From: UBA6176 sp032119375
Lineage (GTDB): Bacteria; Verrucomicrobiota; Verrucomicrobiia; Limisphaerales; UBA9464
Direction of reading: 5' to 3'
Length of the DNA stretch: 64,000 bases
NCBI GenBank assembly: GCA_964430505.1
Contig: CAYSGH010000005.1
Coordinates: 1-64,000 of the forward strand
Numbering within the stretch: the first letter of the stretch is position 1; each line of letters starts with the position of its first letter. Shown here one piece after another: positions 9,573-18,358 of the stretch. The notes beneath the pieces were generated by a model, which saw nothing but the letters and a program-made list of their open reading frames with translations, searched no databases and was not told the origin of the DNA. The translations under genes and the position numbers were made by a program.

Positions 9573-10235
9573 ATGGAGACGTTGAAGCATCTCCTGGACG
9601 TGGTGCTGCACCTCCAGGACCACCTGTTCGCCCTGACGAAGGAATACGGGACCTGGGTGTACGGGATCCTGTTCGCCATCGTCTTCGCCGAGACGGGCCT
9701 GGTGATCACGCCGGTGTTGCCGGGGGACTCGCTGGTGTTCGCCGTCGGCGCCGTGGCGGCGAACCCGGAGTCGGGCATGAACATCTGGATCGCCGCCGCC
9801 GTGCTGTGGGTGGCGGCCGTGCTGGGGGACATGGTCAACTACTGGGTGGGCAACAAGATGGGGGCCAAGGTCCAGGGGTGGTTCCCCAACCTCGTCCGCC
9901 AGCAGCACATCGACCGCACCCACGCGTTCTTCGAGAAGTATGGCGGCAAGGCCATCATCATCGCGCGCTTCGTGCCCATCGTGCGGACCTTCGCGCCATT
10001 CGTGGCGGGCGTTGGCTCCATGAGCTACGCCCGGTTCACGATGTTCAACCTGGTGGGCGCCACCCTGTGGATTGGGTTGATCCTGCCCTGCGGTTGGTAC
10101 TTCGGAGGGCGCGAGTTTGTCCGGCGCCGCTTCGAGGTCATCGTCCTCGGCATCATCCTCGTGAGCGTCCTGCCCATGGTGTTGGAATGGTGGAAGGCGC
10201 GCCGCGCCGCACGGGCCGCCAACCAGAAGGGTTGA
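9573..10235 (+). CDS. DedA family inner-membrane protein
   Basis: 220 residues from the ATG at 9573, which opens on METLKHLLDVVLHLQDHL. The frame is open further upstream, but that stretch overlaps the genes before it and is not coding-like. Family motifs are clear: FAETGLVITPVLPGDSLVF, GDMVNYWVG, and FFEKYGGKAIIIARFVPIVRTFAPFVAGV with the conserved FxRFxP-type arginines. There are four or five membrane segments. DedA proteins are thought to be lipid scramblases or proton-dependent transporters needed for envelope homeostasis. A 235-base segment without a gene follows before the IS3 remnant. Confidence 0.9.
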   Translation: METLKHLLDVVLHLQDHLFALTKEYGTWVYGILFAIVFAETGLVITPVLPGDSLVFAVGAVAANPESGMNIWIAAAVLWVAAVLGDMVNYWVGNKMGAKVQGWFPNLVRQQHIDRTHAFFEKYGGKAIIIARFVPIVRTFAPFVAGVGSMSYARFTMFNLVGATLWIGLILPCGWYFGGREFVRRRFEVIVLGIILVSVLPMVLEWWKARRAARAANQKG

Positions 10236-10470
10236 GTCCACGCACCGTGCAGCGGCAGGTGACTCAGGCTGGCTTCCTCGCCGCTCGACAAGTCATCCGC
10301 GAGGCCGGCAGCTCCACCTCGTGTTGACGACGGGTGCGGACAAGGCTGCCCCTCAAGCTCTCGTTGTGGGCCTCCGTGTGGTCGCGGGAACTGGGCATGC
10401 CTCGAGAAACTGGACAGTAAAAGTCGATGGTTTCTCGGTTGGGATTGTTGCTCGAACTGGGTGCGGGAGG

Positions 10471-11080
10471 GGTGGCCCAGAAGGATTCCATGGCTGCGTT
10501 GTCGCAGCAGTTGGCCTTGCGGCTCATGGAAGGGAAGAGGGTGGCGTCCTGGCGGGCGGCACGGAAGTCGCCGGAGGCATAGTGGACGCCGCGGTCGCCG
10601 TGGAAGAGGAGGCCCGAGGGAGGCCTGCGCCGGTCGTGCGCCATGGCGAGGACATCGAGGACGAGCTGGGTGTCGATGGAGGATCTCATGGTCCAGCCGA
10701 CGACGCGACGGGAGCCGAGGTCCATGACGGCGGCGAGGTAGATCCCGTGGTCGTGCCCGGTGGGGATGTCGGTGATGTCGGCGACCCAGATCGCGTTGGA
10801 TCGCTGGGGCGCGGGGAGGGCGGCGAGGTGGTTGGGGGCGATGGGGTGGTCGTGGTTGCGGTCGGTGGTTTGTACGCGACAGCGGCCCTTCTGGCAGCCG
10901 CAAAGGCCGTTGCCGCGCATGAGCCTGGCGATGCGGGAACGGCCGTGGCGACGGCCCTCCGACCGCTGGGAGGCGGCGATGCGAGGCCTGCCATGGGTGC
11001 CCCGGCTGGAGGCGTGGATGCGGGTGATGTCCTGGGAGATCTGGGCGCCCTCGGAGTCGCGCTTGCCGGGGTGCTGGCGG
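10471..11080 (-). pseudogene. IS3-family transposase OrfB remnant, truncated at both ends
   Basis: Reading on the minus strand, the OrfB core is recognisable from about 11079. Landmarks are GRSRIARLMRGNGL, the first catalytic Asp in NAIWVADITDI, the second in FHGDRGVHYAS (usually HSDRG), and the Glu in NCCDNAAMESFWAT. Homology stops three residues after the DDE glutamate, near 10471, so the C-terminal ~60 residues are missing. OrfA and the OrfB N-terminus are also absent: the sequence immediately before it is group II intron reverse transcriptase. No terminal inverted repeats or target duplications were found. The frame stays open to 10264, but that tail does not resemble a transposase. Confidence 0.75.
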
Positions 11081-11641
11081 ATGTTGGGCCCGTCGGAGTA
11101 GCCCCTCGACCCGCGCGACGGCGACGCGGGCACCCCGGCTGGTTCGAAGACCGTAGGAATGTCCCGCAAACGTTATCTCGAAGATGGGCTCGATCACGCC
11201 CGGCAACGTCGCTTGGACCACCCGGTCGCGCACCGTGGGTATCCCTAGCGGCCGCTTCTCCGGCCGGCCCGGCTTCTCGGTCCACACCCGTTTCGCCGTG
11301 CTGGGCTTTTAGGACCGCTCGCGCAGCACGCGTGACAGGACCTTCAACTCGGCGTCCAGCGACTGCTTGAACTGCCCGCAGCCTCGGTGGTCGATGCCCG
11401 CCGCGCCGCCGTGGGCGATGACGCGTTGGGCCGCCAGTTTGAGGTGTTCGGGTGTGCAGACCTTGTCCATCAAGCCATGCCATTTGCCCCCGTTCACCCC
11501 CTTGACGAGGGCTTCCAGCATCCGGTCGTTCCACGCGGCTCCGGACAGGATGCTCATGCGAGCACGCTGCGCCACCCACGGACGAGGCTGTGCCACGGAT
11601 GGGTCGCCCCTCGGCGCGCCGGTTGTCGGACCGCCCTTCAC
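11081..11641 (-). pseudogene. ltrA: Group II intron reverse transcriptase/maturase, 5' fragment with in-frame stop
   Basis: The minus strand encodes an LtrA-type N-terminus: DRMLEALVKGVNGGKWHGLMDKV and AHGGAAGIDHRG. After an in-frame TAA at 11309-11311, the same frame continues as KPSTAKRVWTEKPGRPEKRP, then LGIPTVRDRVVQATL and EPIFEITFAGHSYG. This matches the RT-0/RT-1/RT-2 region of bacterial group II maturases. The likely start is the ATG at 11557 or further upstream. Homology ends at about 11081, exactly where the IS3 transposase frame begins. The catalytic YADD box, maturase and endonuclease domains are gone. The element is dead. Confidence 0.8.
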
Positions 11642-12036
11642 CGTCCTGCCCCCTTCGCTCCGCGGTCGTTATCCGCCTCAACGCTGCGATGGGATCTCTC
11701 ATTCCCCCCGCTCCCGGATCGCACGCGGGGGGCCACTGGGCTGAACGGACGGGCTTTCCCTGCCTTCTCACCCCAACCAACTGAAATGCACCCCGGGACT
11801 TCGACATGCTTGCATGTCCCTGGGGGCAGGTCCGAGGACCGGGCTTCGCCACGACTCCGCAGGCTCGCCACGTGTTCCGGCCGAATCGGGTTCACTCGCC
11901 TTGGAAGGCGTGGTTGGGACGGCGGGTTCGCCTCCGGCTGCTCCCCACCGCGCCTCGGGGCAACGCAGTTGACTTCGGCTACCCGACGCCATGTCAGCGT
12001 CGCACTCGATCCTTCGTCGGTTCGTCGCATCCGCAC
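11642..12036 (-). ncRNA. Possible 5' RNA segment of the degenerate group II intron
   Basis: Upstream of the maturase fragment, on the same strand, is about 400 bases without convincing protein homology. GTGCG (minus strand, 12036-12032) fits the GUGYG consensus that starts group II introns. The stretch contains several GC-rich palindromic segments expected of domains I-III. Domain V and the 3' end would lie beyond the truncation and are absent. The boundary is a guess that rests on GTGCG and on the typical distance to the ORF. From 12037 to the next gene at 12216 I see nothing. Confidence 0.3.
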
Positions 12037-12215
12037 CACACACTCATGGAGCGCGGACGTCAATGGACGCCACCCATGCTCCGTTCCTTCTGGACCGGTT
12101 GGCTCACCGCTTCCCGCTCGGTTGTCAGCGACAGCTTCGGGATGCAGGGGTCGCAACGCGCTTCGCAGGAAACCCATCGACGCCGGATGCCCGTCGCGGG
12201 CACGTTGGCGCGCCC

Positions 12216-13586
12216 ATGGAAGACGCTTCACAACGTCCGCGCCGCATGCTCGGGCTCTGGGCTGCCGGGCTGGGCTTGGTGCTGGCCATCGGGTTCGGGA
12301 TCGCCGCGTTGCAGCGTCGCGAGGCAGCCACGCATCCGGAGGCCACCTTGCCGGACGGGACCCTCTTGGTGGTGGAAGGCCTCACCTTCGGGCCGCGCCA
12401 CGAGCTGCGGTTCGAGCCCAAGTTGTGGACCGCGCTGAAGTCCGCGTTGCCCGCCCCATGGCATCGGTTCACGGGCCCGCCCCTTCGCCCGCGTCTCACG
12501 GATTCCAATGACCGCGGCGACCGTGCGGGCGGCCTGTGGCTGTCACGATGGGATCCCGTGGCCGGGAAGTTCCTGTCCTTGGACTCGGATCTTCGGGTGC
12601 AGACGGTGACGCAGGGCGGGCTTGTCTTCGACGTGGGCGGGAGTTCGATGTATGGGCAAGGGGAGCGCGCCGGGCGCTTCGTGAGCGGCCTCGTCCTGGA
12701 CGGCCGGGCTGACACCCTCCGGATGCGGCTGTCCCGTGGTGACTGGAAGGCGGACCTTGCGATGCCGAACCCGCGACACGGCGAACGATTTGAGACGTGG
12801 GAGGCCGGCCCTTTGCCGCGCACGAACCTCGTGAAGGGCTTCGAGATGGTGCTTCACGGCCTGCGCGACCACGGGCCCGCCAAGGAACCCCTGTGGATGC
12901 CCCAGTTTGAAATCCTGAAGGAGGGACGTCCCGCCGGGGAATGGTTCTCCACCCACTGGCTCTTCCTGGATCCCACCGGCAACCAAGGATATCGCGGCCT
13001 GCCCGAGTCCGAGCCCACGTGGAAGGTCCGCATTTTGGCGCGGCCCACGTCAAAGTTCCCGTTTTCAACCGACCAACGGTTTTCCCTGGGCCGCATCCGA
13101 CTCCCCGGCCCGGGCGAGTTCCTGGTGTTGTCGCCCGGCCCGGACTGGACCAATGCGGGGTTGCACGCCGTTGTGATCACCGGGCCCGGCAGCTTTGGCT
13201 TCACCGATGGCCGCAACACGATGGCCCGGCCGCCGGGCGACTCGCTCTTCCTCGGCTCGATTTCCATCAACAGCCGGCAATGGTCCCTCCAGTGGGGCTC
13301 CGCCGAACCCATGGTGCACCTGCTCCTGGGCAGTCCCTCCTCCGGGGCGCGGCTGATGCCGAACAACACGGGCAAGGACCTCGTGCTCCTCGCGCGGCGC
13401 GCGGACGGTTCCTTGGCCACGTCAAGCGGCGGGAACAACTCCATGATGAGCGACGGACAGGTGCATCGGCGCATGGTGTCGTTTTCGTTTGCCGCCGGGG
13501 AAAAGCCCCAACCCTACGATCTCGAACTGGCCGTGTCCGAGGTCTTCACGGCCGAGTGGCTCGTGGCATCGCCACAACGCCGCTGA
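12216..13586 (+). CDS. Membrane-anchored protein of unknown function
   Basis: 456 residues from the ATG at 12216. A single membrane segment (MLGLWAAGLGLVLAIGFGIAAL, residues ~11-32) is followed by a large extracytoplasmic domain. The rest is beta-rich, with stretches such as LVVEGLTFGPRHELRFEP, GGLWLSRWDPVAGKFLSLD and MVSFSFAAGEKPQPYDLELA that look like repeated Ig-like or jelly-roll strands. I recognise no catalytic motif or family. Upstream in-frame sequence to 11991 overlaps the intron remnant and is not protein-like. The gene stands alone between mobile-element debris and a tRNA. Confidence 0.7.
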   Translation: MEDASQRPRRMLGLWAAGLGLVLAIGFGIAALQRREAATHPEATLPDGTLLVVEGLTFGPRHELRFEPKLWTALKSALPAPWHRFTGPPLRPRLTDSNDRGDRAGGLWLSRWDPVAGKFLSLDSDLRVQTVTQGGLVFDVGGSSMYGQGERAGRFVSGLVLDGRADTLRMRLSRGDWKADLAMPNPRHGERFETWEAGPLPRTNLVKGFEMVLHGLRDHGPAKEPLWMPQFEILKEGRPAGEWFSTHWLFLDPTGNQGYRGLPESEPTWKVRILARPTSKFPFSTDQRFSLGRIRLPGPGEFLVLSPGPDWTNAGLHAVVITGPGSFGFTDGRNTMARPPGDSLFLGSISINSRQWSLQWGSAEPMVHLLLGSPSSGARLMPNNTGKDLVLLARRADGSLATSSGGNNSMMSDGQVHRRMVSFSFAAGEKPQPYDLELAVSEVFTAEWLVASPQRR

Positions 13587-13631
13587 CGAGGAGCGGACGG
13601 CGGGCGCGGGCATGGGGCCCGAGGCGAGAGG

Positions 13632-13707
<76 letters not shown>

Positions 13708-13790
13708 GGGAACGCCTTCCCGAGGACAGTGCCGCAATCGCACGCCTCGGTGAAGCACCAACGCGGGTAACCGCTAGTTCTGGCACACCG

Positions 13791-14033
13791 CGCCGCGACC
13801 TCATCCATCAGGCGATGAACCAGGCCCTGAGCCGTACGATCTTCATCTCCGGCACGGTGTTTTTGGCGACGGTCTCGCTGGACGTCTTCGGCGGCAGCGC
13901 GACGAACGACTTCGCGTTTTCCTTCCTGGCCGGCATCATCGCCGGTACCTACTCCTCGATCGACATTGCCAGCGCGCTGGTGCTGTGGTGGCACTGCGGT
14001 CAGCGTCCGACCATCGGCCCCTGCCAGCGTTGA
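13791..14033 (+). pseudogene. secF: Orphan C-terminal fragment of SecF (or SecDF)
   Basis: The frame reads DLIHQAMNQALSRTIFISG, then LDVFGGSATNDFAFSFLAGI and AGTYSSIDIASALVLWW. This is the last two membrane helices and the invariant GIxxGTYSSIxIAxPL motif of SecF, the protein-export accessory subunit. Only about 75 of more than 300 residues are present. There is no SecD and no SecF N-terminus, and homology begins abruptly about 85 bases from the tRNA. An ATG at 13815 exists, but no functional SecF could result. It looks like a scar of recombination or element insertion near the tRNA. A possible terminator follows at 14098-14129. Confidence 0.7.
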
Positions 14034-14097
14034 GGACGCTCAGGGCAATTGGATCGACGGCCCGGCCAACCAAGCCCGCCCCCAATCCGTCAAGCAG

Positions 14098-14129
14098 CCG
14101 CCCCGCACCTCTGACGCAGCCCGGGGCGG
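14098..14129 (+). terminator. Hairpin after the SecF fragment
   Basis: CCGCCCCG (14098-14105) pairs with CGGGGCGG (14122-14129) around a 16-base loop, followed by TTCGCTTTG. It could be the original terminator of a secDF unit carried along with the fragment. The loop is large and the T-tract interrupted, so the call is weak. Confidence 0.3.
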
Positions 14130-14255
14130 TTCGCTTTGAGGCGTCTGGAATTGATGCCCGCCGCAGCAGCCAGCCGCGCCGCGACCCGAACCGGTGGCGA
14201 CGTCGGCGCCGACACTTGTTGCATCGGCCTTGCGAATCCGGGCAGGGTCACAAGC

Positions 14256-14816
14256 ATGGTAAGGGTGAGTTGGGCTCGTAAACTCCGGTGCGGAATCCTG
14301 TTCGGATGTCTCGTGGCCATGCGGGCCATGAGCCTCGACATCCTGGTGGAAATCGACGGCATCAAGGGAGAGTCCACCGACGAGACGCATCCTGGCACCA
14401 TCGCTACCTCGAGCTTCCAATTCGGAGCGGCCAATCCGACCTCACCTGCCATCGGCGGCGGCTCCGGTCCCGGCAAGGTTAGCTTCACCGATATCACGTT
14501 CACCAAGTCGCTCGACAAAGCATCACCCGCGCTCTATCTGGCCTGCGCCAAAGGAAACCGCCTGAAGAAGGCGACCTTTTACGTGCGCCCGACGCGCCGC
14601 ACCAGCCCCCCCGTCGAATTTTACAGGATCATCCTTGAGGACGTGATCGTCACGAGCGTGCAAACCTCGGGAAGCAGCGGCGACGACCGACCCGCCGAGT
14701 CCGTCTCGCTGGCGTTTGCGAAAATCGAGTTCAACTACTACGAGGCCAGACCGGATGGATCACTCAACACCACTCCGGTCAAGGCCACTTGGGACATCAC
14801 CGCCAACAGGCCCTGA
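14256..14816 (+). CDS. Exported Hcp-family protein
   Basis: 186 residues from the ATG at 14256, which opens on a cleavable-looking signal sequence (KLRCGILFGCLVAMRAMS). The mature part is a typical Hcp tube-protein fold: LDILVEIDGIKGESTDE, KVSFTDITFTKSLDKASPAL, KATFYVRP, YRIILEDVIVTSVQTSG and ESVSLAFAKIEFNY. Hcp normally forms the inner tube of type VI secretion systems and lacks a signal peptide. No other T6SS gene lies in the window, so this is probably a periplasmic or secreted Hcp-like protein. A paralogue follows 22 bases downstream. The GC content looks lower than in neighbouring genes, hinting at transfer. Confidence 0.8.
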   Translation: MVRVSWARKLRCGILFGCLVAMRAMSLDILVEIDGIKGESTDETHPGTIATSSFQFGAANPTSPAIGGGSGPGKVSFTDITFTKSLDKASPALYLACAKGNRLKKATFYVRPTRRTSPPVEFYRIILEDVIVTSVQTSGSSGDDRPAESVSLAFAKIEFNYYEARPDGSLNTTPVKATWDITANRP

Positions 14817-14838
14817 TCGCATCAGGCGCGTGTCCCGG

Positions 14839-15735
14839 ATGAAACGGATCGCAGCCTTCGGCTCTCTGCTGGCGCTGGCCGTGTCCCTAAACGCCGCCGC
14901 CGACTTGTTTTTGCAATTGGACGGCATTCCGGGTGAGTCGGTAAGCATCGGACGCCGGGGGTGGATCGATTGTCAGGAGTTCAATTTCGGGGCCAGCCGG
15001 ACGCATTCGACCGTCAAGGCGAGCTTTCAGGATGTCACCCTGTTCAAGCTGCTGGACAAAGCATCGCCCCGGCTGGTGTTGGCGTGCGCCCAGGGCCAGG
15101 CGCTCGAGTCCGCCGTTCTGGAAATCGTTCGGAGGAACGAGACCGGACCCATTCGAGTTCTGCAGGTCAAATGCAGCGGGGTTCAGGTAAAATCGGTCGA
15201 TCTCAGCGCGATGGCTGACGGTGATCGCCCCCAGGAACGGGTCACCCTGTCGTACGGTGCCATCCAGTGGACCTACACCGAAATCGACTCAAGCGGGCAG
15301 TCGCTGAAGGATATCCTCGCGTCTTGGGATCTGCTCTCCAACTCGGGTGGCAGCGGCGAACTGCCCCTCGACACCGATGGTGATGGGATGCCCGACGCCT
15401 ACGAACGGCTTTACGGATTGAACCCCCTTGCTCACAACGCCGACGGGGACCTCGACGGCGATGGCATGACCAACCTCGAGGAATACCGGGCCGGCACCTT
15501 GCCCAATTCCCGGGATTCCGTCCTACGCAGCACCGGAAGCATGGTCCGCCCAGGCGTGATCGCCTTGACCTGGACCGTGGTGCCGGGCAAGGCCTACCGA
15601 CTTCTCGGCGCCGGCACGGTGGACGGCCCCTATCAGTTTGTCCGTAATCTGGACACGCCGGCTTCGGGAAGCGTCGGCAGCGTCGAGATAGAGGCCACTG
15701 CCGCGCACCGGTTTTTTCGCGTCGGCCTGCAGTGA
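14839..15735 (+). CDS. Exported Hcp domain fused to Ca-binding and C-terminal modules
   Basis: 298 residues from the ATG at 14839, with signal peptide MKRIAAFGSLLALAVSLNAAA. Residues ~22-165 are an Hcp domain (LQLDGIPGESVS, VKASFQDVTLFKLLDKASPR, VTLSYGAIQWTYTEIDSSG). It is followed by a thrombospondin-type-3/EF-hand-like segment (DTDGDGMPDAYERLYGLNPL, GDLDGDGMTNLEEYRAGTLP). The C-terminal ~80-residue beta module (ALTWTVVPGKAYRLLGAGTV, ending AAHRFFRVGLQ) is the type that ends many Verrucomicrobia secreted proteins. The fusion argues for a cell-surface or secreted, calcium-stabilised Hcp rather than a T6SS tube. It is co-directional with, and likely co-transcribed with, the preceding Hcp gene. 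Confidence 0.8.
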   Translation: MKRIAAFGSLLALAVSLNAAADLFLQLDGIPGESVSIGRRGWIDCQEFNFGASRTHSTVKASFQDVTLFKLLDKASPRLVLACAQGQALESAVLEIVRRNETGPIRVLQVKCSGVQVKSVDLSAMADGDRPQERVTLSYGAIQWTYTEIDSSGQSLKDILASWDLLSNSGGSGELPLDTDGDGMPDAYERLYGLNPLAHNADGDLDGDGMTNLEEYRAGTLPNSRDSVLRSTGSMVRPGVIALTWTVVPGKAYRLLGAGTVDGPYQFVRNLDTPASGSVGSVEIEATAAHRFFRVGLQ

Positions 15736-15878
15736 GTCGGCGGACGAAGCTGCCATGGAAGACGGGAGCGGATGCCCGGATCGAAGGGCGGGCCGCGTGA
15801 CGCAGCGGCGATTCCACCACCACCGCCCGGGGCTTTGGTCGGCCACACCGGTTGGTCAACCTCCCCGCGCGCCCCAGT

Positions 15879-16148
15879 TCACAACATCGCGCCCGCTTCC
15901 TGGCCTTGCAGCAGGTGGCGGTGGGTGGCCATGGCCCGCAACGGCCACGCGGTCCGGTGCATGTCGTGCTTCAGGTAGAAAGCCTTTGGGAAACCTGTGC
16001 CGGTGATCTCGTACTCGGTCGAGGAGCCGTCTTCGTTCTGGGTGCGGACCAGGCACTCGATGCCGCGATGGATCCAGCCCTCGGACAGGTCGAGCTTCAT
16101 CGCCCGCAGTCCGCGCGGCACCTGCCACGTGCCGTCGATGTCATTCAC
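15879..16148 (-). pseudogene. shc: C-terminal fragment of a squalene-hopene cyclase
   Basis: The minus strand encodes 89 residues in which WIHRGIECLVRTQNEDGS and YEITGTGFPKAFYLKHDMHR are followed by TAWPLRAMATHRHLL. This is the end of squalene-hopene cyclases: last QW-like repeat, TGTGFPxxFYLxYHxYR, FPLWALA. The tyrosines are partly replaced (KHDMHR for KYHLYR). Only ~70 residues of a >600-residue enzyme remain, and the upstream sequence is unrelated. It is a decayed fragment, the second such C-terminal relic in this region. The 143 bases between it and the Hcp gene show nothing. Confidence 0.65.
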
Positions 16149-16249
16149 TCCCCAGCGCCGTCCGTGCCCGTCCGCTGGACGTTGCCTTCTCGTGTCCTCC
16201 CGAGTTTTCGCCTTCCCGCGGGGCGGCCGACCGGTGAAGCATCGGTGCC

Positions 16250-17071
16250 ATGAACGGGCAAGGAGGCGGGCGGGTGGTTCTGGGGGCCGGGTCGAGGCCG
16301 GGACTCGGCTTCACGTTGATCGAGCTTCTCGTGGTCATTGCGATCATCGCAATCCTCGCGGGGATGCTGTTGCCGGCGCTGGGCAAGGCCAAGGCCAAGG
16401 CCAACCAGATCAAGTGCCTGTCCAACCTCAAGCAAATGGGGTTGGCCCACACCCTCTACCTCGACGACTTCCGCGGCGTGATGATCCCCTACAACGGGTC
16501 CGCCAGCCTGTGGATGAACACGTTGATGAACTACCAGGGCAAGGCCCACTTCCTTCGCTATTGCCCCACGGCACCCGAGCCCGCGAGGCGCATCTCCCGC
16601 AACCCCGCCAACCCCGACTACGGCACCGCCGACGAAACCTGGATTTGGCGCACCAACGGCGTCCGCGGCTACCAGGGAGCCTACTGCTTTAACTCGTGGT
16701 TCTACTCCGCCCCGCCCGTCGAGCCGGCGAAGGCGTTCCTCAAGGAGGCGTCCGTCGAGGCCCCGTCGCTGAGCTTCGTCTTTGGCGATGGGATGTGGGT
16801 CGATGCCTGGCCCGAGGCCAATGACGTCCCCACGCGGAACCTGTACGAGGGCGACGGCGTGAGCGGCGGCCTGGGCCGCTTCATGATCAGCCGCCACGGC
16901 AGCGGCCCCATCGGCAAGGCTGCCCCGCGCAGGATGGCTCCCGGCGACAAGCTGCCCGGTGGCGTCAACATGGCCGCTTTCGACGGTCACGCCGAGCTGG
17001 TGCCCATGGAACGGCTGTGGTTCTACAACTGGCATTTGGGCTACAGGATTCCGGCCGCGAGGCCGCGCTAG
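16250..17071 (+). CDS. Pseudopilin with prepilin-type N-terminal cleavage motif
   Basis: 273 residues. A short basic leader ends in G before FTLIELLVVIAIIAILAGML, the classic prepilin peptidase site followed by the hydrophobic helix, and then KAKANQIKCLSNLKQMGLA. The C-terminal part (FVFGDGMWVDAWPE, SRHGSG, VNMAAFDGHAELVPMERLW) carries the H-x-G-G-x-N-x-x-F-x-D-G-H-like block typical of Verrucomicrobia/Planctomycete pseudopilins with a DUF1559-like C-terminus. Such proteins occur in large families and probably build type II secretion-like pseudopili. The stop is 2 bases before the start of the next gene, so the two are co-transcribed. Its paralogue is at 46490. Confidence 0.85.
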   Translation: MNGQGGGRVVLGAGSRPGLGFTLIELLVVIAIIAILAGMLLPALGKAKAKANQIKCLSNLKQMGLAHTLYLDDFRGVMIPYNGSASLWMNTLMNYQGKAHFLRYCPTAPEPARRISRNPANPDYGTADETWIWRTNGVRGYQGAYCFNSWFYSAPPVEPAKAFLKEASVEAPSLSFVFGDGMWVDAWPEANDVPTRNLYEGDGVSGGLGRFMISRHGSGPIGKAAPRRMAPGDKLPGGVNMAAFDGHAELVPMERLWFYNWHLGYRIPAARPR

Positions 17072-17073
17072 CC

Positions 17074-18150
17074 ATGCGCAGCCCCTTGGATCTTCCCCTG
17101 ACCCGCCGTGGCTGGCTGGCTCGCGCCGTCGCGGCCGCGCTGGCCCTTCCTCCTGCCGTTGCGTGGGCCGAGGCCGCGTCCGCGCCCGCCCGCTCCTCAT
17201 GGCGGCGCAACGAATTCGAGGTCCTTCGCGCCTTTCCCAAGGGCTGGCTCGACGTCCTTTGCGCCAACGACCTGCCCGATGCCAACGGCCTCACCGGCAC
17301 CAACCGCAACGTGGGCCGGTGGCTCGAGGCCGGGCCCCAGCGTGGCAGTTGCCGGGGCGCCATCGCCGGCATCGTGGCAGGCGACCTCGCCCGTGCCGAC
17401 CAAGGATGGAAGGGCATCGAGCTGGCCTTTTCCAAGCAGCGCGCGGACGGCGGCTTCGAGGCCTCCGTGCGTCCCAATGGCTCGAGCGCGCAGTCCGGCG
17501 CGGCCGCCGTCGAGACCGCCTACTTCTTCCTCCAGGAAGTGGGACGCATGCTGCTGGTCCTGCGCCAATCCCCCCATGCGGCGCGCTGGGACGACCGCGT
17601 TGCCTCGTTGCTTCCGCGCCTGCGTCGCGCCTGCGCGTTCATCGCGTCGGGCGAGGCCGGCATCATCGAGAAGAGCAGCAAGGCGGTGAACCGGATCATC
17701 ATCGCCGCGAAGGCATTCGGCACCTGCGGACGCGTGCTGGGCGACGACGCCCTCGTCGAGGCCGCGCGGCGCCTGGTGCGTCATGCGCTGACGCTTCGAG
17801 ACGCCGACGGCGTGTTCATCGAGCACGGCGGGCGCGACTCCAGCTACAACGTGGTGTCCCTCTTGTTCGGGCAGGTGTTGGCCCTCCATGTGGACCTGCC
17901 CGAGTTCGAGGCCGCCTTGCGCAAGGCCACGGCATGGCAGCTCGGGCGCATCCAACCCGACGGCACCGTGGACGTCACGGGCAACACCCGGACGGGCGTC
18001 GGCAAGGAGCCTGGGTTCGATGGAAAGCCCAAGGGCGTGAACTACAACGAGGTCATCTTCGCCCTTGCGTACGCCGGGATCGTCCATGACGACGCCCGCT
18101 GCATGGACGCGGCCCGACGCGTGTTCCAAAGGACGCACCCGGGCCGCTGA
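17074..18150 (+). CDS. Tat-exported protein of unknown function, probable alpha/alpha-barrel
   Basis: 358 residues from the ATG at 17074, 2 bases after the pseudopilin stop. The N-terminus LTRRGWLARAVAAALALPPA has a twin arginine and hydrophobic core typical of Tat signals. The body has regularly spaced helices with repeated motifs (GGFEASVRPNG, GVFIEHGGRDSSYNVVSLLF, GTVDVTGNTRTGVGKEPGFD), suggesting an alpha/alpha-toroid such as found in glycan-active enzymes. I cannot assign a family. Translational coupling with a pseudopilin hints that it is its cargo or partner. Confidence 0.65.
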   Translation: MRSPLDLPLTRRGWLARAVAAALALPPAVAWAEAASAPARSSWRRNEFEVLRAFPKGWLDVLCANDLPDANGLTGTNRNVGRWLEAGPQRGSCRGAIAGIVAGDLARADQGWKGIELAFSKQRADGGFEASVRPNGSSAQSGAAAVETAYFFLQEVGRMLLVLRQSPHAARWDDRVASLLPRLRRACAFIASGEAGIIEKSSKAVNRIIIAAKAFGTCGRVLGDDALVEAARRLVRHALTLRDADGVFIEHGGRDSSYNVVSLLFGQVLALHVDLPEFEAALRKATAWQLGRIQPDGTVDVTGNTRTGVGKEPGFDGKPKGVNYNEVIFALAYAGIVHDDARCMDAARRVFQRTHPGR

Positions 18151-18358
18151 CGCGCGGGTGGCCAGCGGCCTGTCCCTCGCGGCAAGGCCGGGGAACTTGT
18201 CGCGGCACCGACGGGCAGGGGGGCCCTGATGGGGATTCAGGCACCTCGGGATGGGGGGATTCCACGGTGTGAAGGCCCTGGGGTTCAGGGAGGGGAGGCG
18301 ACGCCACGGGCCGGTGGGGTTGACGAGGGCGCGCAACTGCGATGGCATGAGGGGAGGG

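Noticed and set aside
10264..10470. Extension of the IS3 transposase frame toward dedA
   Set aside because: The frame stays open, but similarity ends right after the DDE glutamate; the tail does not look like the transposase C-terminus.
14256..15735. A type VI secretion locus
   Set aside because: Only Hcp-like genes are present; no sheath, baseplate, ClpV, VgrG or membrane-complex genes are in the window, and the Hcps carry signal peptides.
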